The position numbers and the translations under genes are program-made. From NCBI GenBank assembly GCA_964007475.1, contig OZ023273.1, forward strand, positions 119,645,812 to 119,709,811: a stretch of 64,000 nucleotides of DNA, given 5' to 3'. Shown here piece by piece: positions 46,129-59,400 of this stretch. Source of the DNA: Hybos culiciformis. Lineage: Eukaryota; Arthropoda; Insecta; Diptera; Hybotidae. The number at the start of each line of letters is the position of its first letter. The first letter of the stretch is position 1. The notes beneath the pieces are model-generated. The model was not told the DNA's origin, ran no database searches, and saw only the letters and a list, made by a program, of their open reading frames with translations.

Positions 46129-49100
46129 TTTATAATAAAAAAAATTGGATCATTTGAAGAAAAAATATATTTGGGACAAAATCAAACCTAAGGGAAAATT
46201 GTGTCGGCGGTATTTGAAAAATAAAAAAGTAATAAAAAAAGTATCAAAAGCAATTCTTATATCCACCAATATTTAGTTTATTTTATTATAAACCTAAATA
46301 TTAATAATAATTAATAGTTTTTGGAAGAAATCACTTTTTTTTTTAACTTTGAAAAAAAACTTCCATTATGTCTCCATACAAAATTTGTTGTCGGCAAAAG
46401 AAAATTTGAACTATTTAAGTGCAATAAATTATATTTTTTTAGCTTAAGTACAAAAATAATTATTGGACAGTGTAAAATTATTTGTTCTATTTTTAAGATC
46501 AAATTTTGGTGTCTGGCTGTCCCTTCGTTGTATCGGTTTTTTTACTGTTTTTGGTTGTCGGTGTTTTTTCTAGCTCATGATATTTTAAGTAAAATATGCA
46601 TTTTTAGTTAAAAACAAAAAAAAAAAAAACAAAAATTAATTTACAAAACGGTTACTAATTTATATAAAAAATGAAATCCATGTAAATTTTGTTAAAGAAA
46701 ATTTTTTTTTTTGTTTTTGAGAACAAAAATGGTAAGTAAAGTTTTTGATTGTCAAGAGTGAGAATATATTTATTTGATAATTTATGCAAAAAAAAAAATA
46801 ATATCCGAAATTAAAACACAAAGGGAGGTCGTTTATTATTTACATCATGACCATGTATGTCAACTTTTTCAAATTATTTCAAAATAATTAGTAAATTTTA
46901 TTCATTTAAAAAATTACATCAAATGTCATGAGTAAGAAATTTGAATTAATAGGAAATTTTTCTACATTTCATAGACCGAAAATCGAAAGCAAAGAGGAAG
47001 CAATATAATACCAGATATTTGGCGACAATAAAATATAAATCCGGAGCGATACGAGAAATTTAAGAACAAAAAATATGAAAATGAATGCAAAAATAAGAAA
47101 ACAAATTTATTTCGAGATTTATTCAGATTTCGAGTCAGACTAAATTTTTTTTCTCTAATTTATAATGTAATTTTTTTATATATATAATAATTGCAATAAA
47201 AAAATAAAAAACATTAAATAATAAAAAAAATTCGAGGTTTTTCTTCTTTTTTTTTTTCTAGATCATGACAAATTTTTCAATTTTTATTTAAAAAAAGCCA
47301 AAAAAATTTTTTTTTTAGATAACCATCAAATTATTAAGAAATAGTCAACTAAATTTTGCACAAGATTAGACTATTTTCAGTGCTTTTGGTGGTTTTTTAT
47401 TTTAAACATTTTTTTTTTGCTTTTTTCCACAAGGTTTGATTTTGTCCCATTTACACAATACCTTTAAAAAAATTTTTCAAAGTGTCTCAATTAATATAAT
47501 GTTGTGAATTAGTATTTTGAGAAATATCTTTTTGCAAAGTGCCTCATTAGGCCAAATGGAAATTTGTTAAATATTTTTTTTTTGCAAAATAGAGATTTAC
47601 GTATCCAATAATTTGGGTATGATCACATAAATTTTAAGGATTTTTAATTTTTAAAAATTTTATACTTTATATAACTTTTGCTATGATTTTTTCAAAAAAA
47701 AAAAAAACTTAAGGTTTTCTCAAAAAACTATAAAGTAGTTTAATAAAATCATAATTTTTCTATTTTTCCTAATTAATTCTTCAACAAAAAAAAAAAAAAT
47801 TTAATTATAAAAATATATAAACGTAAACGTGTTCGAACATTGAAATATTATTGGAAAGTTTCACTTCTTCCACCATCATATATTGTCTTGAAAACAAATA
47901 TTATATTTTTCGCATACAAAATAATAGACAACTATAAAATTGATATAACTTATTAGCATAAAGAAAATAATTATCATTTTGTGTTAATAATAACTTATTT
48001 CTTATTTTGACTGCCAGATTGTAATAATAAGATTAATTAACTTTTTCACTATTAAGTGTATAAATCATCATTAATCTTTACTTAATTATAAACATTTACA
48101 TACATGTAGTATTTTTTCTTGTTTTTCTGGTAAACTTTAGATTTATATTATTTTCGTGATAAATAGTATCTTTTTTTTGTATGTTCGAATAATTTCTTAT
48201 CTCATTTAATATATCAAATATACACTGAATATAATTCTATTTAAAAAAAAAAAGAAAGGTTATGTTGCATCTATTCTAAAAATTTTAGGAAACTTTAGAC
48301 TATTACGGAGATTAAAAGAGAAGTTTTTATAAGAAAATACAAAGGACATCATATAAAGATTAGCTATAAAAACAGAATGAGCATAATAGTATAATAAATA
48401 ATATTATAGAAATACCTACAACCACAACCGTAAAATATCTAGTACAATAAAAATAATAAAAGCATCCACTGGATGACGCATGCTAGAAATATCTATTCAA
48501 TACTTAAATAAGTATTAAATGTATTTAAAATATCATTTATGGTATGCCGCGAATTTAATGATGTTTAAAGAAAAACATTTTATACTACTATAAGTAAAAA
48601 CTTGATTAACCCAATATGTTGCTATTTTAGTTTAAAAACAGTATAACGATATATGCTATACTCTATGTTTGTATGTGAAAACATATGAGTTTTTAATGTT
48701 ATTAAATTATTTTTTCACATTTTATTATTATTAATAATAATTATAATAAAATATATTTTTTTTTTAATCCTGGTAATATGATTTATGTAGAATTTTATTT
48801 GCGGATGAAAATAAACTTATTATAGAATAAAACTGATAAAGTTATTTTAACATAAAAAGTTTTTAAAAGAAATTCCCATTGCGAATTTAACGTTACTACT
48901 GTGTTCGAAGGCAAAACTAATATTATTTGAAAAATCAAAAAGAAAAATTATGACAAGATTCTTCAGATTCCTAATCGATTACACCGTGTCGTGTCATAAT
49001 TCAAAAATAGAAAAAAATAAATCAAGCAGTAGGTTGTATAGGTATATTGTATATGTATAATTTATTTTGAAATTGTCTACTAACATGTTTTCCCAGTTGT

Positions 49101-49990
49101 GTGAATACAAAATGCAATAATTGCAGAAATTATACAAAAACAGCAAATTAAAAATAGAGCAAAATCAACATTATAAATCTTTTACTACAGTTTATTTCAA
49201 CTCAAGCGAAAAAATAAACAAAAACTCAGAAAAATCTACGTAATAAAATTTCGAATATTAATCTCTTTACTGCCAGAGTATTTTGAGCATTGAACAGTAA
49301 GCCATTATTGTTTTACCATATTTTAGAAAAATAATTAAAATTAGTTTGTGAACAGCATGTTTTTCTATTATATAAAAAGTTTAAATCCTTTCATAATTTT
49401 TAATACAATCTTAATATATTATAATATTTACTATTTTGATGTGTTTGTTGACAAAACTTTGATAAAACTTTCGTTGTATGATTTTAATAAACAAAATAAT
49501 TATTTTATTATAATATTTTTTAAAAATTAATTTTTATTAAATAAGTAAAACATTTTCCTTAAAAAAGAAAACATAATAATTTTTCAAAAACAAGTAAGAA
49601 AACTTTTACAAAAAAAAAAAAAAACCATGAAATTAACAGATGTTTTCATATTTCACTACAAGAATTTCATAGTTCGTCTTTTCAAACTATTTTGTATTTA
49701 AACTTTTAGAAGTTTTGTGCTTATTTTCTCTTCAGAAAAAAAAAAATTCAGAATAAATGAAAAAAAAAAAATCAAGAAAACTTGTCTACTTATTTAATTT
49801 CTCATAAAAATTTCGAAAAATTTTTTTTTCTTTATTCACTAATTTAATTGCTCCAATGTAGTAAACTATTGAGATATTTTATAAAACATAACGCTAATAA
49901 TTCTTGAGTCGTGAATTAACTAGCAAAAAATTTATATATAATCGATATAATATATTTTAGTAGATAAAGTTAAATCAAAACTTAGCTCTG
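46129..49990. other. AT-rich region without recognised genes
   Basis: Only low-complexity frames on either strand. A 14-base match to part of the let-7 microRNA (49028-49041) was examined and rejected. Confidence 0.4.
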
Positions 49991-49993
49991 TAA

Positions 49994-50460
49994 TGCCTTG
50001 GACAGACTGAACTCGAAAAACATGTTCTTGAGCACAAAAACATGTTATTAAAATCGACCGAACAGACTACCTTTAATGTGTTTCACAAAACAGATAAACA
50101 TCTGTTTTTTTTTTTAAGTTTAAAAACAAAAGTAAACAATACAATATACCTACAAATTCAATTCAAATTCAAAATAAAAAACAATAACAAACTTTTTTTT
50201 CATTTGTTTACAAATAAATACAACATAAAATTGTCAAAGTCAGCGTCAAAAATGATACCCCAGTGAACATTAATGGCTTCCACATATTGCCTCATGAAAT
50301 ATTTTTAAAAATTACTCAACCCATCCTTTAATAACAACATGTTTTCGCAAGAACATGTTCTTGTTCTTGTTTTTATTACTATGGGAAAACTACTTCAAAA
50401 ACATAAAATTAACATGTTCTTGATCAAGAACATGTTAATCGTGTCAGTCTGTCCAAGGCA
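49994..50460. mobile_element. PIF/Harbinger-like MITE (second)
   Basis: TGCCTTGGACAGACTGA at left and its inverse TCAGTCTGTCCAAGGCA at right, with TAA flanking on both sides (49991-49993 and 50461-50463). Inside, motifs of the type AACATGTTCTTG recur near both ends, including a perfect 26-bp palindrome at about 50411-50436. It shares its TGCCTTG start and TAA duplication with 23637-24046. No transposase. Confidence 0.85.
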
Positions 50461-50463
50461 TAA

Positions 50464-53400
50464 GTCAATTATTATATAAGTGAAAAATAAAAAAAACTTG
50501 TAAATTTAAATATCTTGGAAATAAATATGAATTGAATTGAATTGAAAATGAATTAATTATATATAAATTACATTTTTGTACAAACTAATTCACCTCAAGT
50601 TGTAAATAAACATAGATTATGCGCGATTATCAGTAACTAAACAGCAAAAGATGCTAATGCTTAAAAATAAGTATTTAAGTGGGAACATATATATATCTAT
50701 AGATGTCGATAAAAGCCAAATAAAAATTGTGTTCAAGGATTAGGACTGGAGGCTGAAAATAGTATATGAGTAGATGTGTATTATGAGCGAGTTTCAATGA
50801 AAGTTGCTAAATGAATAGAAATATTTTAATTCAAATTTTGAAAGCGTACCACGACAAATATTCCTTAATTTAAAAAGTTTATTGTTGGCTCTGTAATACA
50901 AAGAAAGTCCATAAACAACTAATTGATAACAAAAGACAGTTTTTGCTGTAGAAATTTTTAAACTATTTTCTGAAATTCCTTAATAACATGTATGTTTCAT
51001 CTCACAGGGCTATAGGAGAACGAATAAAAGAAAAATTTAATTAAAAGTTTTGGCCATAAGTGAATGAAAGAAAAAAAATTCATTGAAAAAATCAAGTTAA
51101 AAAGTTCAAGTTCTGATTTTCTGTATATTAAGGGAAGTATATATATACATAATGTATATAAATGTATAAGAGCATGAAAGATTTTCTATTTTCATTTTTG
51201 AAAAAAAAAAAAAAAACTAAAAACACATTTATATAATTTTAAAGTTATCCATTGAGAAAAATTTATTATTTAATTCTATCATGAAAGCAAAAAATAAAAA
51301 AGAATTAAATTTATTAAAAGCGGAAAAAGAAAATTTTGTAAAATGAAACAAAGGTTATGTATGTTACATTCAAACTATCAAAATCTGTGTTTCAAATGTA
51401 AAAATTTTTAAAATATAATTACCGTAGAAACATTCGTTTTCATAGTCTTTTATAGACATCATATTTAAAATAATCAGAAGAAAATATTCAAAAAATGTTT
51501 GCCTTACTTTTTCCTTTAATATAAATAATAATGTATACAAATAAGAAAGTAGTATTAAAATAATAGATCTAATAAATGGATTATTTTCTTGAATTGAATC
51601 CTAATAAATTTTATTTTATTAATAAACTGAAAAGAAATTTTAATAATTAACATGGTAGTAACATTCAATTTCAACCACCGTCGTAATTTAAAATAACAAT
51701 TTCTTTTTTATAAATTAAGTATTCACCCAAACTCGATATTCGATGAAAAATATTTTGATTTTAATAATGAATCTAAACTGTTCATATTTATAATTTTCAA
51801 TTTTATAATTTTCAATTTTATTGAAAAAAATTTCTTATATTTATTTTGTCGAAATCTTAAATCTTTAGGTCAAAAAATGGATCCATGTCTCTAGAGCAGA
51901 AACCAGTTGTACGGAGACCAGTTGGTCAGATGATACCAGGTTTAATCGCAAATCCAGCTGTGCAAAAAAAAAACTGTCTTCACTTCTGATAGTTACTTTT
52001 TTTACATTTCAGAATCAGATTTATTTATTAAATTAATTAAATCTGTAGCCGGGAAAATCTCTACAGACATGTGTTTGGAACTGGTTTGAAAATAATAACC
52101 TATACAGTTGAATATGCATGAATATGAAAAACAGTTGAATATGCAGAGTCAGTTGAAAATTGATGGCAAGTGATTTGAAAATTGATGATTTCCTAAAAAA
52201 AAACATTTTATTAACTATTATATGAAAAGTCGGTTCACAAACTTTTCTCTGCTGCAGGTAATTTAAACATAATTAATTAGTACAACACATTTAGTATATA
52301 AATGTTTGATATTAAAAAAGAAAATCAATTTAATTTTATCAAAGAACTAACTTTACACAATCCATATATACGATAATCAATTTGTCTTAATCTATTTTAT
52401 TATATATAGAATTTTAATACATATGTTCATTTTATATACATATTTATAATGTCTGTATGTTGGTATATAAGAATTTTTTTGATAATAGAAAGAAAAACTT
52501 TTGGATAAAATATCATTTAGGGTGGTTTTCCGGTCTAATTTTCTTTACATTTTTATTAAATAAAGGACGGTTACAGTCACTTTTATCATTCTTTGTTCTG
52601 AATTTTTACTTATTTCTATTTTTTTTATATATTATTATTATTATTAAATTGTATTCATCTAAAAGACTTAGTTTTCTCTATACATATATTTTTCTGTCCC
52701 ATTTTTCGTTATTTTATTTTATTCTATTTTATTTCCTTAGAGAAACATTTTGTCAAAAAAAAAGAAAAAAAAATAATTTTTGGTTTTTTTTTTTTTTTCT
52801 TAATTTATTTTCTTCTGCTAATTCAATAAATGAAGTCTGATTGAATGAAAATTATTCAGTTTGTAGATATACATACATATATAAATAACGAAGAAAAACT
52901 AGTTTGCCTTTATTTTTCTTATTATTCTTTATTTTGATTGAAAAAAAATTTCCTTTTTATTGTCCTCGAATGGTCATACATGATTTTTTTAAATAAATAA
53001 AAAAAAAAAGGGGAAAACTGTTTTTAGTAGTCTGATAATATATAATATAATATTATTATTATTATTATTATTTTTTTTTTCTTCTGTATTTTGCCTTAAA
53101 GAATGAAAAAGTCAAAAGAAAATGTTTATATCAAAATCAAAGGAAAATTTGACACATTATTTTAATTATCCTTAATGGATTGAATACATTGAACTTGGAA
53201 AATTGTTATTTCTTTTATATTAAAAATTTTTTCTATATAGAAAATTTTTTTTTTATATATTTTATTAAAAATATTTTATATGGCCGAGGGTTGGATGTTA
53301 AATTTGACAGAAAAATTATCAGTTTATAAAATTATATATATAAATGAATTTCATCTGTTTTCAAAATACGAGAAATTCTTATTAATATATGTGGCAATTA

Positions 53401-56400
53401 TTAAATTACTTTTTCAAAAAAAAAAAAAGTTTACTTTTATAAAAAAAAATCAGATTAATTATTGTAAGAATTATATAGAAATATAAGTATATAAGTCAAG
53501 AAAATTTTCAGTAAAAGTTACACTTAGTTTGACTAATAAATTTGATTAATAAAGATTGCGTGGGCAATCAAAACACTTAGCGAGCCAATTTTAAAAATAT
53601 AGCAAAAGTGATAGAGAATCACCAGCTGAGGCGAAGTTTATTGTTGAAAAGAACTTTAGACAATCAATAATTTATAGAAGAAACGAAGTATTACGGAATG
53701 CTTCAAAAGAGTTTACAAAATAAAGCTTCTGTCGATCCATTTTGCAACACAACCAGTAATCATCGCAGCAATATATTAAATACCAGTTATATATTTTTTT
53801 TTCATTAATGAATCAAACTATTTTCTTTGAAAATCAAAAATTGAAAGTTTGCTTATCTTTAAATATAAATAAGTTCTTAAGTTTTTTTTTCAAAAATTTT
53901 CTAAAGTTAAAAAATCTCAATATATCAACAATATGTCTTTTAATTTTGTTAGATTTTTATAATCACAAATCACATGCAAGAACCTTTTTTTTTTTTTTAG
54001 AAAAAAAAAATCTTTAAGGATGAAAAGAAAAACTTTAAATTAAAATATAATTTAAAAAGGAACACCACCTGAATGTAACATTTTTTTTATTCCAAACAAA
54101 TTGTAATTTTCTGCTTGCTTGAATTGAGAATTGGAAAAAGGGGGTGGTAAAAGTTTCAAAAAAATAAAAAATTGTATACATTAACGTACGAATTAAGAAA
54201 AAAATGTTTAATTTTTTATCAGTTGCCCAAAAATGTCATTAAAAAAAATATTTAATATGTGTATCAAGTAAAATTTTAATTCTCTTATATTCAATGAATT
54301 AATTTCATCCTCATGTTAGTTCTCTCTTGAGCAAAGAGACTTCTCCTTTTTTTAGCAACTAGATATTGCGAGAAAACACATCAAATTTGGCGGGATTTAT
54401 GAAAATCTAGGAGATAAATTAAAATATTGATTTCAAAAGATACTTAAGTTATATTTACTTTTATAGATTTCCTAGAGAGCTATTTCATATGTGAAGAAAC
54501 TCAAGCTAATTTATAATTAATTTCCGCATAATGTCCTACGATTAAATAATATCATTGTGGAATTATTATTATTTAATGGCAGAGAAAAATTTTTTTTTAA
54601 ATTTGAGTTTTTGTGAAAAATTGAATAATAACTTCAAAAAATCAATTAAGCATGTTATGTGGCGATTTTTATTTTGCGTTACATTAAACTTTTTCGTTAA
54701 AAGTAATATAAAAAACAAAATGTAATAACTATTTAAAGAATTAAATTATGTTATGAATTTAATTATGTTAACGTTGCATTCATACAAATCCTGTACTTAT
54801 TAATACTTATTTATTAAATTTATTTAGCATAGTTACTAAATATTAGAAAATTGTTGTCTTCGCACTATATTTTGATTTTCAAATCATGTTGCTCTAAAAA
54901 ACAAGAAAATCAGAATTATAAATACTCTTTTATCATATTTTCAACATAAATAATTTAATTTTGTTTTCAAATTATTTTATACTAAAATATTTCATAAATA
55001 ATTTTAATTACAACTTTGCATTATTCCAAAAATTTTAATTTAAAGTAACAATAAATTTTAATTTTCTGCTTATACACTATACGTTTGTACTCAATACCAA
55101 TATTATTATTATTATTATTTTTTTGGAAAAATAATGTTGTACGCCCAGATATAAAAATTTATTACAATTTTCCATCAATTTGAAAGCTTTTTATATTTGG
55201 CAATAAAACACTTTTTGAATTCCATTAATGTAATAAAATTTACAATCATTTTATTTTTATTACTTTTTTTTTTTTTTAATTTTAAGGTATGCCTTATCGA
55301 ACAAATTTTTTGACAATATTTAAAAAAAAAACTTACTATTCTACTCATACAGATACAATATATAAATAAATTAATTATGCACAATCCTATGTTAGGTAGG
55401 CTTAAAGGTAAACATTAGGTCTGGGCCAATTGTAATGCTATTTTCATATTTCAAATGATGTTCCATTACTATTAAGATTTTAAGTTTTAACTTATTTAGA
55501 AAAATAATTTCACTAAATGAAGATGAAAAAGTTTAACAAATCTATATTTATATCGAGTTATTGATTAAAATATTAATTAAGAGTGGTCTCAATTATAAAA
55601 TTAGATTTTTTCCAATTTACACTCGATTACAAAACAAATCAATCGGGATCTGATCTGAGTTTCCTCGGAAAGCAAAAAGCAAGCAAAGCGCAGGAAAAAT
55701 TTTTATTCTACAGTTTCTATATTTATAATAACCTTAAACAATCCTATAATTGAGACTTTCGAACAATTCTATGGAGAGTATTAAATAAAATTAAAAAATT
55801 TTCTAATACTAAAAACTCCATATTTTAAATTAAAGATTTATTTTCATGTCAAAATCAATTTTAAAATAATTTTATTCAAAAAATTTTATTGCGTGTTAAA
55901 ACTGTGATATGTGTGTGCAGTGCATAATATTTATTCATATTATAAGAGTTACTTTATGTGTAAAACTGTAAACTCGTAAATACATTATTTCATGTATTTA
56001 TATATTTTTATAGATATTTGCAAACTTTTTAATTTATAAAATAAAAATATTTGAAGGGCAGATATATAATGTATGTGTTGTGTATATATAAAAGAAAAAT
56101 AATAATAATAATATTATTACAGCAAGGATTAATGTCAGAAAATGTCGGAAACATCAATTTAATAATAAAATAAAAAAGATTTCAAAAGCATTTATGTACA
56201 ATACAATGCATGCTATAAAATGTAGTATATATACAAAAATTACTAAGGACTTAAGAAAATTCTTTTTACTTTTAAAATAAAATTTCAATAAAAATTATAG
56301 AGATATGTTAAAATAAAAAATATAAAAAAAAAAAAAATCTGTTTGTCGGTTTAATTTTTTTTAAAAGACTTCAATGCCAATATTACTACAATGTTTGTTA

Positions 56401-59400
56401 ACGAAATAAAATGCGCGCTGAAAATTTTTGAACAAAACATACTTATTTTCGTACAGCAATTTAAAAAAATAAACAAGAATAACGATAATACAACTAGATT
56501 ATGAATCAAGTGATCCCAATTAAATTAGCTTGTAATATTTCATTATTTATAATTAAAAATTTTAAGTGTGTAAATATCGAAATATTAAGTTATTGCTTCT
56601 ATAATCTTGATTCTGTGTAGACTCAAATTATATGTGACAAAACACAAACGATACTATTTTTTAACTAAAGCCTTAAATGTGTATCCTAAATTAATTTCTT
56701 ATTTAAATATAAAAAATAAATTTGTTCATTTGTTAGATTTCCTTTTGTTAAGAATTTTTATTTTTTATTTTCATACTCAGCGTAATATAAATTATAATTA
56801 ATTGATAATACTTTTAAATTCAATCTTGTATAAATCGTGATTCTTTATGCAAAATTGTAATGCAATAATTTAAGTAAATAATGAAAAATAGTGTAGTTAT
56901 TATTGACTTTATCTATTTTATATTGATAATAAAAAGAAAAAGTTTTTTGACAACTAGAAATATTCCTTAAAAATATTTTTAGACGGTATAATTCCTAAAG
57001 CCTCCTGTAGAAAACTATACAGATGATAGCAGAAAAAATATATTCTGACATATCGCTCAGTACTAATCACTATAAATTTGACATATCTGACAATCAAATT
57101 CTTTCTTCACTCTAATATCGCAGTTAGAATCGTTAAAAAAAATAAATTCAAAGAAAACTGATCAAAATTATCTCTTGGAATTAGTTACTTTTGCAACAAT
57201 CTCTTAGATTTTTTTTTATTTTGAGATCATACCAGTATCTTATTTACAAAGATGTATTTAATTAAATTCCTTTCACTATATGTATTAAAATTGCGTTTAT
57301 ATCACATCCAGTTTGGTATTTAAATAAATTTTATTTGAAATTTATATAATGAAATCACATTTAAAAGAAAACTTTTTCTATATTATTATTTTAAAAACAG
57401 AAATAAGAGGAAATGAAAAACGGAAACAAATTAAATGTTTTTACGATTTTTCATTCTTTTTATATCGTGTGAGTTTGCAATAAAATATTATTCGATAAAA
57501 ATTGTTTTTCTTTATAAAAAAAAATAAATACATATATATATTGTAATTTTGTAAAATTTTTGTCTTATGTTCTTTCTTAAATACCTACATATGTACATAT
57601 ATAAAAGAGTCTCCTTTTGCGTTGGGAAATATAATATTTTGTTTCTTATTTTTTAAACTTTCAGTTTATTTGCAAAATATTCAGTTTTTATTGTTTTTTT
57701 TTAAAACCATTCTTCAATAAACTTATCAAAAATTTTTTTGGTTTTTTTTTATATTATTTTGAGAAACTATGTTGTACAGAGATATTAGTTATTTTGTAAA
57801 AAAAAAAATTACTTTTTAAGTTTTTAATAAAGTTATTATAACTTGTTAAAAAAAATATTTTTAATTTTAAAGATGTTAAAACTAGAATTAAGTTTAGTTT
57901 ATTAAAACTATCAGGGATTTTTAAACACAGCACACCATTAATGATAAAATATATTTTTTTCTAATTCTACTTTTCTTTTTGAATCACAATTTTTGTATTC
58001 TAAGACCTAAACGTAAGGATATGTTGTTTCAGCGATATACAAGTATCATCCTGTATATTCACCGAACATAGAACAAATTAAACTTTTCTTTAAAATGAAG
58101 CAGTAACAGATTAATAGAATAAGAAACATTTATTTTGCCAAATTTAATTTTTTCGTACTTTACAAAGCAGTGTGAACTTGATTCTTAATGAGAATTAAAT
58201 TTGAGTATAGCTTGTAAGAGTAAACTTAATATGATTGATAACATTTTACAAAAATTTTCAAATTAAACTAAATCAAATTCAATCATGGATATAACTTTAT
58301 TTTTATGCGTATTGTTTTAATTCACTCTATCATCATTAACCAGATTTATATTCTTTACTTGTTCAAGGTGAAAGTCAAATGAGAAATATTTAAATCCTAT
58401 ATGCCTTGCATCACATTTAATTTCTTTCACAGTAAAAATTCATTTTTATTTCTGCTGTTTGAATATTCTTCTTATCAAAAAAAAATGTTTTTTTTAATTA
58501 AAAAATTTGGTCAAAAATTCAAAAATCTAATATAATTTTCAATTAAGTTTATGCATTTGAAATTTGTATAAATAAGAAATTTGTTTTTTTTTTATGTTCT
58601 CTTGTGTACAACATAAAACTGTCATATTTTTTAAAAATTATAATGTTCTCATAGAAAATGTTTGTTTAACTATTATAATTGAAAAATATAATAATTGAAA
58701 TGTTTCTTTTTAATATTTACCTCAAACCAAAATATTTATTTATATTCCAAACAAAAAGATATAATAATTTTCTTTAAAGAACGGACTGTAGCAAATTCTA
58801 AAAATTCAAATGAAAATTTTGAAAATTCAAATACCATAAACCGTGGTTTTTTCATGATTACTGGTACCAGCATATTCTTTTGAAAATTTGTAGATATCTT
58901 ATGCCCAGAACACTGTCAAAAATTTACATTATTTTTTCTTAGTGTTAAATATTAAATATCCAGAAGACTTATAGGATTTTAGGTTTACGACACTGACCAT
59001 TTTTTAAATTTTTTTTTTTTGGATTTAAAATTTTGAATTTTTCTGTGTGTAGAGCTGGGTACATTTACATACACATTCATATACAATACAATACTTTTTT
59101 TTAGCAGTCAATAAAAGGTAATTTTATTTTATGTGAGAGCATAAATTTTTTTTATAATTCTTTTTTATTTACTTTTTCGTTGAAAAAAAAAAAAGTTTGT
59201 AAAGAAAACACTTTAGCAACAATAAACTTAAAAATTTATGAAAATGACAGGATATTTTTTTGCACCATATCTTTGTAAAAGGTTTTCAGTTTTTTTTTTT
59301 TTTTTTTTCATTCAAAGTTTTCAAATATTATTATTATTATTATTTCTCTTTTCGTTTTAACCTCAGTTGTCAAAATCTAAGAAGTTTTTCAATTTTGAAA

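Noticed and set aside
49028..49041. let-7 microRNA
   Set aside because: Only the 14 bases AGTAGGTTGTATAG match. The seed region differs and no partner strand or hairpin follows.
52457..52840. 127-codon frame as a membrane protein gene
   Set aside because: No ATG; composed of F/L/I/K/Y runs that AT-rich DNA gives by chance; no family pattern.
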